Positions 9,100 to 16,241 of a DNA stretch of 64,000 nt are shown piece after piece. Below the pieces are notes generated by a model. The model had not been told where the DNA came from, searched no databases, and worked only from the letters and a program-made list of their open reading frames with translations. Source of the DNA: JAAYYY01 sp964579295 (GTDB lineage: Bacteria > Chloroflexota > Anaerolineae > Promineifilales > Promineifilaceae). The translations under genes and the position numbers were made by a program. The number at the start of each line of letters is the position of its first letter. Within the stretch, counting starts at the first letter, position 1. Location: NCBI GenBank assembly GCA_964579295.1, contig CAZOGK010000001.1:1-64000 (forward strand). The letters run 5' to 3'.

Positions 9100-9731
9100 C
9101 AGGAGCCGGCGAGCGGCCGCAGGGCGGCGCGCACCGGGCTGCCATCGCCGCCGGCGATCTTCAGCGGCAGCGCGACCAGCTCATAGAGTCCATCGGCCGC
9201 CCCGCTCAGATCCAGCCCTTCCAGGATGGCGATTCCGTGCGCCGCCAGCGCGTGGTGGCCGGAAAGGCCCTTGCTGTCCTCGGCATCCATCGAGGGGGCG
9301 TCGGCGCCGTAGAGGATGATGCCCTGCTGCTCAAGGAAGGCAGCCAGCTCCGGCATGGGATAGACGAAGGCGGGCGGAAAGACGGTGGGATCCATCTCGC
9401 TGCAGGCAGAGCGCACCAGCAGCCGCGGCGCGCGGCTCAGGTCATAGTTGGCGAAGGCTTCCGGCAGCAGCCCGCCCGCTCGCTGGGCGACGGTCACCAC
9501 CTGCGCCGGTCCCCAGTAGAGCGCCAGCGGCAGCGCCTCGACGGTGGCCCCTTCCTGCTGGAAATGGTTAGGCGCGTCGATGTGGCTACCGGTGTGGGCG
9601 CTCAGCTTCAGGCTCGTCAGGTTGACGCTGGCGCCCGCGGCCAGCGACAGGTTGGTCGTCAGGGAGAACGGCGTGTCTCCCGGCCAGACCGCAATCGCGG
9701 GCGACAGGGTGCGGCTGATGTCAATGATCAT
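9099..9731 (-). CDS. kynB: Kynurenine formamidase (cyclase family)
   Basis: A 210-residue metal-dependent hydrolase that removes formate from N-formylkynurenine. The signature HTGSHIDAPNHF is at residues 46-57 (ligands His46, His50 and Asp52), and the N-terminus DISRTLSPAIAVWPGD is typical of bacterial KynB. The adjacent kynureninase gene strongly supports this role over other cyclase-family functions. The gene begins 11 bases after pheT, with an AAGGGG ribosome site, so it is probably cotranscribed with pheST. Confidence 0.9.
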   Translation of the reverse strand: MIIDISRTLSPAIAVWPGDTPFSLTTNLSLAAGASVNLTSLKLSAHTGSHIDAPNHFQQEGATVEALPLALYWGPAQVVTVAQRAGGLLPEAFANYDLSRAPRLLVRSACSEMDPTVFPPAFVYPMPELAAFLEQQGIILYGADAPSMDAEDSKGLSGHHALAAHGIAILEGLDLSGAADGLYELVALPLKIAGGDGSPVRAALRPLAGS

Positions 9732-9742
9732 GGCGTGGCCCC

Positions 9743-12280
9743 TTATTCGCGCAGGCGCGCGCCCAGCCGCTGCTGCAGTCGCTGCAGGATGCGTTCGCGC
9801 TGGCGGCGGATTTCGCGGTCGGTGAGTGTCTTGCTCGGCGATTGCAGGGTCAGATGATAAGCCAGGCTCTTCTTGCCAGCCGGCACCTGTTTCCCTTCGT
9901 AGACGTCAAATAGCTCGACGTCGCGCAGCAGGAAACCGCCGGCTTCGCGCAGCACCGCCTCTACCGCGGCCGCCGGCGTCTGGCTATCGACGATGAGGGC
10001 CAGATCTTCGTGCACGGCCGGGAAGGCGGGAATCGGCGTTACCGTTCGTTCCAGGCGGGCGTGGCGCGCCAGCAGCTCCAGGTCAAAGTCGGCGGCGAGC
10101 ACCGGGTAGCCGTGGCGGAATCCCAGCCCTTCGACGACCAATGGGTGCAGCTCGCCCAGGTAGCCCAGCCATTGTTCGCCCAGCCGCAGCCGCGCCGTGC
10201 GGCCGGGGCGGAAGCTGGGATGCTGCGCCGGCTCTACCGACCAATTGTCCACCTGCAGCGCCGCCAGCAGCTCCTCGACAATGCCTTTCAGGTCAAAGAA
10301 ATCGCTTGCGCTTGCCGTTCCATCCCCGTTTTGATCGCGCCAGAATCCGGGATGGCGCGGCCCGCTGAGGACGATGGAGAGGCGCGTGACCTCGTCTGGC
10401 AGAATCCCTTCCTCGCCGGCCAGGTAGACGGCGCCCACCTCGAAGAGACCGAGGCGCTGGCGGAAGCGGCTGTTGTCGGCGGCGATCTCCAGTACGGAAG
10501 CCAGCAGGCTATGGCGCATGGCGACTCGCTCGGCGCTGATCGGATTGCTCACGGTCACGAAAGGGCGGTCGTCCGCTGCGGCGCTGCCCGGCGCCAGCAG
10601 CCGCGCCTCCCGCTGAGGCGTCGTCAGCCGGTAGGTGATGACCTCCTGCAGCCCCAGATCGACCAGCAAATCGCGCACCGATTCCTCGAACTCCAGACGC
10701 AAGTTGCGGCGCTGCGGAGGCAGCGTGTCGGACATCTGCCGCTCTGGAATGCGGTCGTAGCCGTAGACGCGCAGCACCTCTTCCACCAGGTCGTGGGCGC
10801 CTTCGATGTCCAGCCGGTGCGGTGGGCTGGTGACCAGCAGGTGTTCGCCGGCATCTTCCACTGTGAAGTCCAGCGCCTCCAGCATCTGGCGGATCTCCTG
10901 CTGGCTGGGCGCGATGCCGCCGAGACGGGCTACCTCGGTGGCAGTTAACGCCACCGGCTCCTGGTTGGGCGGGTTAGGATAGTTGTCCACGATACCCTGC
11001 CAGACGGTCCCGCCGGCCAGCCGGCGCAGCAGCTCAGCAGCGCGCCTGGCGCCCAGCAGCGCCTGTTCCGGATGGACGCCGCGGCTGAAGCGGAAGCCGG
11101 CCTCGCTGTGGAGCTTAAAGCCATGCATGCTGCGGCGGATGTTGATGAAGTTCCAGGCGGCAGCTTCCAGCAAGACGTTGGTTGTGGCGTCGCCGATCTC
11201 GCTCTCCTCGCCGCCCATGATACCGCCGAGACTCAGCGCCCCGGCGCGGTCGGCGACGAGAATGGTATGGGGCGGCAGCTCGCGCGTTACGCCGTCGAGC
11301 GTGGTCAGCTTCTCCCCGGCTTGCGGCAGGCGGGTGATGATTTCGATGGGGCCGCCCGGTGCATAGTCGTCGGCGCGCCGGCGGAGGAAGTCGTAGTCAA
11401 ACGTATGGTTAGGCTGACCCATCTCCAGCATGACATAGTTGCTGACGTCGACGACCACGTTGAGCGGACGCTGCCCGGCCAGGCGCAGCCGCTGCTGCAT
11501 CCAGAACGGGCTGGGCTTCTGCGCGACGCCCTCGATAACCAGGGCCACAAAGCGCGGGTTCAGCTCCGGCTCGGTAATCTGGATTTCCACCCGGCCGTCG
11601 ATGGGCGGCCCTTCCTGGACAACCTCGTAGCTGGGCTCGCGCAGTGCGGCGCCCGTGAGCGCGGCGACTTCGCGGGCCACGCCGAGGATGCTGGCGGCGC
11701 GCGCGATGTTGGGGATGATGTCGATCTCCAGGACGACATCGCCCAGCACTTCCTGAATAGGCGTGCCCGGCGTGTAGTCGCCCTGCAAGATCATGATGCC
11801 TTCGTGCTCGTCGCTCAGGCCCAGCTCTTTCTCCGAGCACAACATACAGCGGTTGTAGATGCCGCGCAGCTTGCGCCCCTTGAGCGTCATCTTCACCGGC
11901 TCTTCCTGGTGGCCGTCGTAGAGCACGGCCCCTTCCAGCGCAAAGGGAGCGTAAAGCCCCAGCTCCTGCAGCGAGCCCTGGCCGAGATAGGGGAAGAGAT
12001 TGGAGGCGCCGGTGACGGTGACCTCGTGTTCGTCGCCGCCATAGTCGACGGTTGCCAGCACCAGCCGGTCGGCGTCCGGGTGCGGCTGCACTTCCAGGAT
12101 CTGGCCGATGACTAGCTTCTCCGGCGCCCAGACCAGCCGTTCCCGATCCCGGCCGCCGGGCACGCCGATATAGTCAATGGCCGTCACTTCCAGACCAGCC
12201 AGGGTCAGCTTTTCGGCCAGCTCCTCGACGGGCAGGGTGATGTCTACATATTCATTGAGCCAGGAAATCGGTACGCGCAT
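9743..12280 (-). CDS. pheT: Phenylalanine-tRNA ligase beta subunit
   Basis: An 845-residue protein of normal length for the bacterial beta chain. In order: N-terminal MRVPISWLNEYVD; an EMAP/OB tRNA-binding domain at about 45-150 (including CSEKELGLSDEHEGIMIL); the B3/B4 editing region at about 205-400 (RFSRGVHPE near 395); the B5 DNA-binding-like domain at about 415-490; and the FDX-ACB anticodon-binding domain at about 750-845 (FPAVHEDLALIVD, ending SPSKTLTDREIRRQRERI). It follows pheS by about 68 bases and has a GGAG ribosome site. It forms the (alpha-beta)2 synthetase that charges tRNA-Phe and edits Tyr-tRNA-Phe. Confidence 0.97.
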   Translation of the reverse strand: MRVPISWLNEYVDITLPVEELAEKLTLAGLEVTAIDYIGVPGGRDRERLVWAPEKLVIGQILEVQPHPDADRLVLATVDYGGDEHEVTVTGASNLFPYLGQGSLQELGLYAPFALEGAVLYDGHQEEPVKMTLKGRKLRGIYNRCMLCSEKELGLSDEHEGIMILQGDYTPGTPIQEVLGDVVLEIDIIPNIARAASILGVAREVAALTGAALREPSYEVVQEGPPIDGRVEIQITEPELNPRFVALVIEGVAQKPSPFWMQQRLRLAGQRPLNVVVDVSNYVMLEMGQPNHTFDYDFLRRRADDYAPGGPIEIITRLPQAGEKLTTLDGVTRELPPHTILVADRAGALSLGGIMGGEESEIGDATTNVLLEAAAWNFINIRRSMHGFKLHSEAGFRFSRGVHPEQALLGARRAAELLRRLAGGTVWQGIVDNYPNPPNQEPVALTATEVARLGGIAPSQQEIRQMLEALDFTVEDAGEHLLVTSPPHRLDIEGAHDLVEEVLRVYGYDRIPERQMSDTLPPQRRNLRLEFEESVRDLLVDLGLQEVITYRLTTPQREARLLAPGSAAADDRPFVTVSNPISAERVAMRHSLLASVLEIAADNSRFRQRLGLFEVGAVYLAGEEGILPDEVTRLSIVLSGPRHPGFWRDQNGDGTASASDFFDLKGIVEELLAALQVDNWSVEPAQHPSFRPGRTARLRLGEQWLGYLGELHPLVVEGLGFRHGYPVLAADFDLELLARHARLERTVTPIPAFPAVHEDLALIVDSQTPAAAVEAVLREAGGFLLRDVELFDVYEGKQVPAGKKSLAYHLTLQSPSKTLTDREIRRQRERILQRLQQRLGARLRE

Positions 12281-12348
12281 GGTTACTCCGAGTTAGTTGA
12301 GCCGGTAGCGGCGCCGCCGCCGTCGCAGGGCGCGGCCGCCCGTTTCGC

Positions 12349-13389
12349 TTAGAACTGCTCCAGAAAGCGCAGGTCGTTGCCCCAGAAGTAGCGGATATCC
12401 TCGATGCCGTACTTGAGCATGGCAATACGCTCGACGCCCATGCCAAAGGCAAAGCCGGCGTAAGTGTCCGGGTCGTAGCCGCCGTTGCGCAGCACGGTGG
12501 GGTGGACCATGCCACAGCCGAGGATTTCCAGCCAGCCGGTGTACTTGCAGACGCGGCAGCCTTCCTGGTCACAGAGCATACACTCCACGTCCATTTCCGC
12601 ACTGGGCTCGGTGAAGGGGAAATAGTTGGCGCGGAAGCGGATGACGCGGTCCTCGCCAAACATGCGCCGGGCAAAGTCGGCCAGGGTTCCCTTGAGGTCG
12701 GCCATGGTGATGTCCTTGCCGACCGCCAGCCCTTCTACCTGGTGGAACTGCATCTCAGAGCGTGCCGTCACCTGTTCGTAACGGTAGACCATGCCCGGTA
12801 GGATGACGCGGATGGGCTGCGGGTAATATTCGTGCATGGCGTGGATCTGGCCCGGGCTGGTATGGGTGCGCAGGACCACGCCTGGCGTGGTCGTATGGAA
12901 GGTGTCCCACATGTCGCGCGCCGGATGGTGTTCGGGGATATTCAGCAGCTCGAAGTTGTACTCTTCCGTCTCCACGTCGCGGCTGCGGTAGACCTGGAAG
13001 CCCATGTCGCCCCAGATGCGGTAGATTTCGCGCAGCGCCTGCGTCGCCGGGTGCAGCCGCCCGCGCCAGGGCCGGCGACCGGGCAGCGTCACGTCGATGG
13101 CCTCCGCTGCCAGCCGGGCTTGCAGCTCGGCGGCGCGCAGCGCGGCCTGGCGCGCTTCGTAAGCCGCTTCCAGGGCCTGCTTAATCTCATTGGCGCGCTG
13201 CCCGAAGACGGGCCGTTCGGCGGGCGCCAGCTGGCCGACCTGCCGGGTCTGCAGCTGGATGGCGCCCTTGCGCCCCAGCGTGGCCCTGTGCCATTCCTCC
13301 AGCGCCTCGGTCGTCTGCGCCGCTTCCAATCCCTGCCGCGCCGTCGCGTACAGCTCGTCCAGTTGTTCCACAATTGCCGCCATCGTCAT
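12349..13389 (-). CDS. pheS: Phenylalanine-tRNA ligase alpha subunit
   Basis: A 346-residue catalytic class II subunit. It has an N-terminal coiled coil (about 1-100), motif 1 around residue 115-140, motif 2 with FHQVEGLAVG near 225, and motif 3 with GFAFGMGVERIAML near 315. A CMLC...CRVC cysteine cluster near 275-285 may hold a metal, as in a subset of bacterial PheS. I start at the ATG at 13387-13389, which has an AAGGA site about nine bases upstream. A longer in-frame reading through 13563 would run through the terminator and leader-peptide region and encodes no PheS-like sequence. Transcription probably starts near 13588 and is controlled by the attenuator described separately. Confidence 0.97.
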   Translation of the reverse strand: MTMAAIVEQLDELYATARQGLEAAQTTEALEEWHRATLGRKGAIQLQTRQVGQLAPAERPVFGQRANEIKQALEAAYEARQAALRAAELQARLAAEAIDVTLPGRRPWRGRLHPATQALREIYRIWGDMGFQVYRSRDVETEEYNFELLNIPEHHPARDMWDTFHTTTPGVVLRTHTSPGQIHAMHEYYPQPIRVILPGMVYRYEQVTARSEMQFHQVEGLAVGKDITMADLKGTLADFARRMFGEDRVIRFRANYFPFTEPSAEMDVECMLCDQEGCRVCKYTGWLEILGCGMVHPTVLRNGGYDPDTYAGFAFGMGVERIAMLKYGIEDIRYFWGNDLRFLEQF

Positions 13390-13441
13390 GCTCTCACATC
13401 CTTCCGGTTGCCGACGAGAAAGAATACCATAGCCGCCAGCG

Positions 13442-13474
13442 AAAATAAAAAGACGCGGCGCCGGCGCCGCGTCT
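13442..13474 (-). terminator. Rho-independent terminator in the pheS leader (attenuator)
   Basis: A perfect 24-base palindrome (13451-13474; each arm AGACGCGGCGCC or its complement) followed on the minus strand by TTTTATTTT (13442-13450). It lies downstream of the pheS promoter and leader ORF and upstream of pheS, so it must be bypassed for pheS expression. That position fits an attenuator rather than an end-of-operon terminator. Confidence 0.85.
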
Positions 13475-13536
13475 CTGCAATCGTTCCGCTGCTTGCTCTG
13501 CCTACAGCCGCAACGAACCGCCTCTGCCCGCGGCGC
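13464..13536 (-). promoter_or_regulatory. Predicted antiterminator pairing in the pheS leader
   Basis: The RNA segment GCGCCGCG (complement of 13529-13536, inside the leader ORF) is fully complementary to CGCGGCGC (complement of 13464-13471), the 5' arm of the terminator. A ribosome stalled on the Phe codons at 13550-13558 would leave the first segment free to pair and break the terminator. The pairing is read directly from sequence; its use in the cell is inferred. Confidence 0.6.
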
Positions 13537-13585
13537 TGCTCGCGTTCGTAAAGAAGAAGCCAATCGTCAACTGCTGTACGCTCAT
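13502..13585 (-). CDS. pheST leader peptide with three consecutive Phe codons (27 aa)
   Basis: A short ORF that begins MSVQQLTIGFFFTN and ends SLRL before TAG (13502-13504). Codons 10-12 are TTC TTC TTT (13550-13558), the only Phe codons in the peptide. Its ATG (13583-13585) lies nine bases after a TATCAT -10 box, so the transcript should begin only about 2-4 bases before it; there is no room for a ribosome site and the ORF is probably leaderless. It ends 28 bases before the start of a perfect 24-base palindrome with a T-run, which in turn is about 50 bases before pheS. The layout is that of E. coli pheM, the leader of pheST. I saw it by translating the gap. Function is inferred from the arrangement. 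Confidence 0.8.
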   Translation of the reverse strand: MSVQQLTIGFFFTNASSAAGRGGSLRL

Positions 13586-13594
13586 AGCAGGTGC

Positions 13595-13623
13595 ATGATA
13601 GCACCCGCCCGCACGGCTGTCAA
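13595..13623 (-). promoter_or_regulatory. Sigma-70 promoter of the pheS leader/operon
   Basis: TTGACA (-35, complement of 13618-13623), a 17-base spacer, and TATCAT (-10, complement of 13595-13600). Only one base differs from the two consensus hexamers. The predicted transcription start is near 13588, just before the leader-peptide ATG. The -35 sits 17 bases after the stop of the preceding NUDIX-like gene. Confidence 0.8.
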
Positions 13624-13639
13624 ACACCGTGGGGTAGGC

Positions 13640-14128
13640 CTAGGGGGGGTAGGGCGCTCCGGCCGCCGCGCCCTGTCCTTGCTGGGCTTCCCGGATGGCC
13701 TCGTAGCCCGTATGGCACTCGTCCCGGCTCAGCTCCGCCAGCGGCAGCCAGGCCGGCTGGTCGCCGCCATCAGGCGGCAGCGTAATCATACTGCCGGGGT
13801 GGCGCTGTAGCTCATAGAAGATGACGGCCAGCTCCCAGGCCATGCCCTGGCTATCGATACGATGCTGCGTTTCCAGAAAGAGCCGCCTGATGGGATCACA
13901 GACGAGCCCGGTCTGCGCGCGGAAGAGGCTGCGCACCCTCTGATCCGGCGCCTGCCGCCCGACGAGATGACCGCCCGGCGGCTGCCAGAGGCCCGTTTCC
14001 GCATTGCGCCGCAGCAGCACACGCTGGTTCTCGATCAGTATGCCGTAGACGACGACGCCAAACTGGAGGTCGCTGGCCGCGACGAGGATGAGCTCGCCGC
14101 CCCCGGTCAGGCAGGCAATGCGCGTCAT
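13640..14128 (-). CDS. Degenerate NUDIX-fold protein
   Basis: A 162-residue protein with a NUDIX-like fold: strand LQFGVVVYGILIENQRVLLRR, then GLWQPPGGHLVG, then the helix region QRVRSLFRAQTGL (about residues 45-75). Compared with the box GX5EX7REUXEEXGU, the two glycines and hydrophobics remain, but the E, R, E, E, E positions read Q, S, L, A and Q. The metal-binding acidic residues are therefore gone and pyrophosphohydrolase activity is unlikely; a ligand-binding or regulatory role is more plausible. Its ATG overlaps the tatC stop (ATGA, 14125-14128), so it is translated with tatC. Longer in-frame readings upstream run through tatC and are rejected. Confidence 0.7.
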   Translation of the reverse strand: MTRIACLTGGGELILVAASDLQFGVVVYGILIENQRVLLRRNAETGLWQPPGGHLVGRQAPDQRVRSLFRAQTGLVCDPIRRLFLETQHRIDSQGMAWELAVIFYELQRHPGSMITLPPDGGDQPAWLPLAELSRDECHTGYEAIREAQQGQGAAAGAPYPP

Positions 14129-14862
14129 GGCTCGGCGACGGCCATGCTGCGCTGGAACTGCCTCTCTCCGACCACGGCCAGCGCGATGCTCAGCAGGTAA
14201 AGCACCAGCAGCGGCGCCATCGCCAGCAGCATGGTCACGGGATCGATTGAGGGTGTGATGACGGCTGCCAGAACGGCAATAGCCACCACGGCGATGCGCC
14301 AATGGTCGCGCAGGGCGGCGGCCGTGACAACGCCCGTGCGCGCCAGCAGGTAGATGATCAGCGGCATCTCAAAGCTGACGCCCACCCAGAAGAGAAAGCT
14401 CGTCGTGAAGCTGATATATTCCGGCGCCGTCCATTCGACCATGAAGATTTCTGGCATGAAGTTAGCCAGGAAGCTGACGGCGGCCGGCAGCAAAACCAGC
14501 CAGGAAAAGGCAATGCCTGTCAAAAAGAGGCCAAACGCCGCCGGCACGAAGAGATAGACCAGCCGCTGCTCCTTACTGGCCAGGCCAGGGCGGACAAACT
14601 GCCAGATCTGCATCAGGATGATGGGCATGGTGAGTATGGCGCCGGAGACGAGGGCGACCTTGAAATAGGTCTCAATCGTGTCGGTCGGGCTGATCGCCTG
14701 CACCCGCGCGCCATAAGGCGCAATGAGGAAGAGCAAGATCTGTTCGGCAAAGACGAGGCTGACGATGGTGCCCCCGATGAGGGCGGCTACCGCTATCCCC
14801 AGGCGCCGCCGCAGCTCGACAAAGTGCTCCAGGATGGGCTGCTTCCTGAATTCGGTCGTCAT
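14125..14862 (-). CDS. tatC: Sec-independent protein translocase TatC
   Basis: A 245-residue polytopic protein with six membrane helices. The conserved cytoplasmic N-terminus ILEHFVELRRRLG (about residues 10-22) contains the Glu that contacts the twin-arginine signal, and GVSFEMPLIIYLLARTGVV near 155-175 is typical of the TatC third/fourth helix region. TatC is the receptor for folded proteins with RR signal peptides. The start overlaps the tatA/B stop (ATGA), and the stop overlaps the NUDIX-like start, so the three genes are coupled. Confidence 0.95.
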   Translation of the reverse strand: MTTEFRKQPILEHFVELRRRLGIAVAALIGGTIVSLVFAEQILLFLIAPYGARVQAISPTDTIETYFKVALVSGAILTMPIILMQIWQFVRPGLASKEQRLVYLFVPAAFGLFLTGIAFSWLVLLPAAVSFLANFMPEIFMVEWTAPEYISFTTSFLFWVGVSFEMPLIIYLLARTGVVTAAALRDHWRIAVVAIAVLAAVITPSIDPVTMLLAMAPLLVLYLLSIALAVVGERQFQRSMAVAEP

Positions 14863-15290
14863 TCTTCGGGATCGCCCGGCACCTCGATTGGGCGCGGTAG
14901 GCCGGTGGGCGCTTCTACCTGGCTGGCCGCCGCGGCCGCCTCTTCGGGTACCGGCGAGACAGGCTTATAGCTGCGTGCGGCCCTGTCCGCTGCGCGCCGG
15001 CTCTCATTGATCAGCTCCTGCGGCAGCTCGTTGACCTGGCGCTTTAGGTCGGCTACCTGCTTTTCAAGCAGGCGCAGGTCGGCGATGGCTTCCTTCATCT
15101 CGGCATCGTCCAGCGCGTCAAACTCAGCGGCAATCTTCTGCCGGAAGTCGTGCATGATGCCCTGAATCTGTGCCAGGTGTTTACCCAGGGTACGCGCCAC
15201 GTTGCGGATCTGGCGCGGCTCGAGGAACAGGCCGGCGATGATCAGGATGACGATCAGTTCGGCAAGACCGATGCCAAAGAAGTCATTCAT
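14859..15290 (-). CDS. TatA/TatB-like translocase subunit
   Basis: A 143-residue protein with an N-terminal membrane helix (GLAELIVILIIAGLFL, about residues 7-23), then an amphipathic helix (RQIRNVARTLGKHLAQIQGIM) and a long charged coiled coil (about 45-110), ending in a Pro/Glu-rich tail. The usual FGP hinge of TatA/TatB reads LEP here. Length and the long coiled coil are more TatB-like, but no second TatA gene is adjacent, so it may serve both roles. It lies directly upstream of tatC with an ATGA overlap, which supports the assignment. Confidence 0.82.
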   Translation of the reverse strand: MNDFFGIGLAELIVILIIAGLFLEPRQIRNVARTLGKHLAQIQGIMHDFRQKIAAEFDALDDAEMKEAIADLRLLEKQVADLKRQVNELPQELINESRRAADRAARSYKPVSPVPEEAAAAASQVEAPTGLPRPIEVPGDPEE

Positions 15291-15319
15291 AAGCGGGTTT
15301 CAGGCGGCGCGCAGGGGAG

Positions 15320-15778
15320 CTAAGAGGCGGGCGGCTGTTCCGGCTCTACCGGCCGGATCAGCTCGGTCTGCAGGCTGGCGGCCCCGTCGGCCAGCGTGCC
15401 CAGCACGCCGTTGACAAAGCGCGGCGCGCTATCGGAGCCGTAGGTCTTGGCCAGCTCAACTGCCTCGTTGATGGCTACTTTGACAGGCGTTTCCTCGCCG
15501 ATGAGGAATTCGTAGATGGCGATCCGCAAAATATTGCGATCGATAACCGCCATCTGGTCGAGCGGCCATTCAGGCGCCACGCGTGAGATCAGGCGATCCA
15601 TCTGCTCTTTGTAGTCGAGCACGCCCTGAGTGAGGCGACGAGCAAACTCCGCCCCGGCCGATTCCAGTGGCTGATCGGCAATCCGGCGAGCCAGGACCTC
15701 ATAGACAGGGTGATCGACGAGATCATATTCGTATAAGGTCTCGAGTGTGACCCGGCGCGCGCGGCGTCTAGTTTTCAT
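15320..15778 (-). CDS. nusB: Transcription antitermination factor NusB
   Basis: A 152-residue all-helical protein of normal NusB length. It starts with the Arg-rich RNA-binding segment KTRRRARRVTLETLYEYD and carries the C-terminal family block IDRNILRIAIYEFL...PVKVAINEAVELAKTYGSD...FVNGVLGTLA (about residues 85-140). NusB with NusE binds boxA in rRNA leaders. It lies between an Asp23-family gene and tatA/B, an arrangement (asp23-nusB) also common in Firmicutes. Confidence 0.95.
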   Translation of the reverse strand: MKTRRRARRVTLETLYEYDLVDHPVYEVLARRIADQPLESAGAEFARRLTQGVLDYKEQMDRLISRVAPEWPLDQMAVIDRNILRIAIYEFLIGEETPVKVAINEAVELAKTYGSDSAPRFVNGVLGTLADGAASLQTELIRPVEPEQPPAS

Positions 15779-15828
15779 GGTTCAGCCCTGCTGGCAGCAC
15801 AACCAGCGCCTGTACTGGTAGCCCTGCC

Positions 15829-16188
15829 CTAAGCAATTTGTCCCTGGGCGTAGATGACATCCTCAACGTGTACATTCACGGCGTCAACCGGTACGCCTAC
15901 CATTTTATCAATCGCTTCGACGACCGCCACCTGGATAGCGTGGCTCGTCTCGCGCAGATTCACGTCCGGGTTCATGAAGACGTAGATGTCGAAGGCAAGG
16001 CGGTTGTCCGCATATTCGAGCAAAACCCCTTCCTGGCGTGAGGCGCGGCGAAACAGGTGGCCCACTTCGGCCGGGACGGGGGCCATACGGTTCACGCCCG
16101 GAATGCCCAACACTTCCTTACGGACGATGGTTAGCAGAACTTCGGGGGCCACTTCAACGCGGCCAATGCTTTCCTGATAATGGTCCAT
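15829..16188 (-). CDS. Asp23/Gls24-family protein (nusB-linked)
   Basis: A 119-residue alpha/beta protein of the Asp23/Gls24 family. Marks are IGRVEVAPEVLLTIVRKEVLGIPGV near the N-terminus and the C-terminal AIDKMVGVPVDAVNVHVEDVIY. The family is poorly defined biochemically; some members associate with the membrane or cell envelope. I choose the ATG at 16186-16188; a TTG four codons earlier is possible. It lies between fabG and nusB. A second family member at 24709-25062 heads the fakA-fakB genes. The two share the closing pattern VxAVNVxxxxV. Confidence 0.8.
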   Translation of the reverse strand: MDHYQESIGRVEVAPEVLLTIVRKEVLGIPGVNRMAPVPAEVGHLFRRASRQEGVLLEYADNRLAFDIYVFMNPDVNLRETSHAIQVAVVEAIDKMVGVPVDAVNVHVEDVIYAQGQIA

Positions 16189-16241
16189 ACTCTCATCCAA
16201 AGCGCCGGGACGCCATGATCCGTCGCTTCTCCCTTGTTTTA

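Noticed and set aside
13390..13563. A 58-residue N-terminal extension of PheS
   Set aside because: It would read through the terminator and part of the leader ORF in another frame, and the added residues are not PheS-like.
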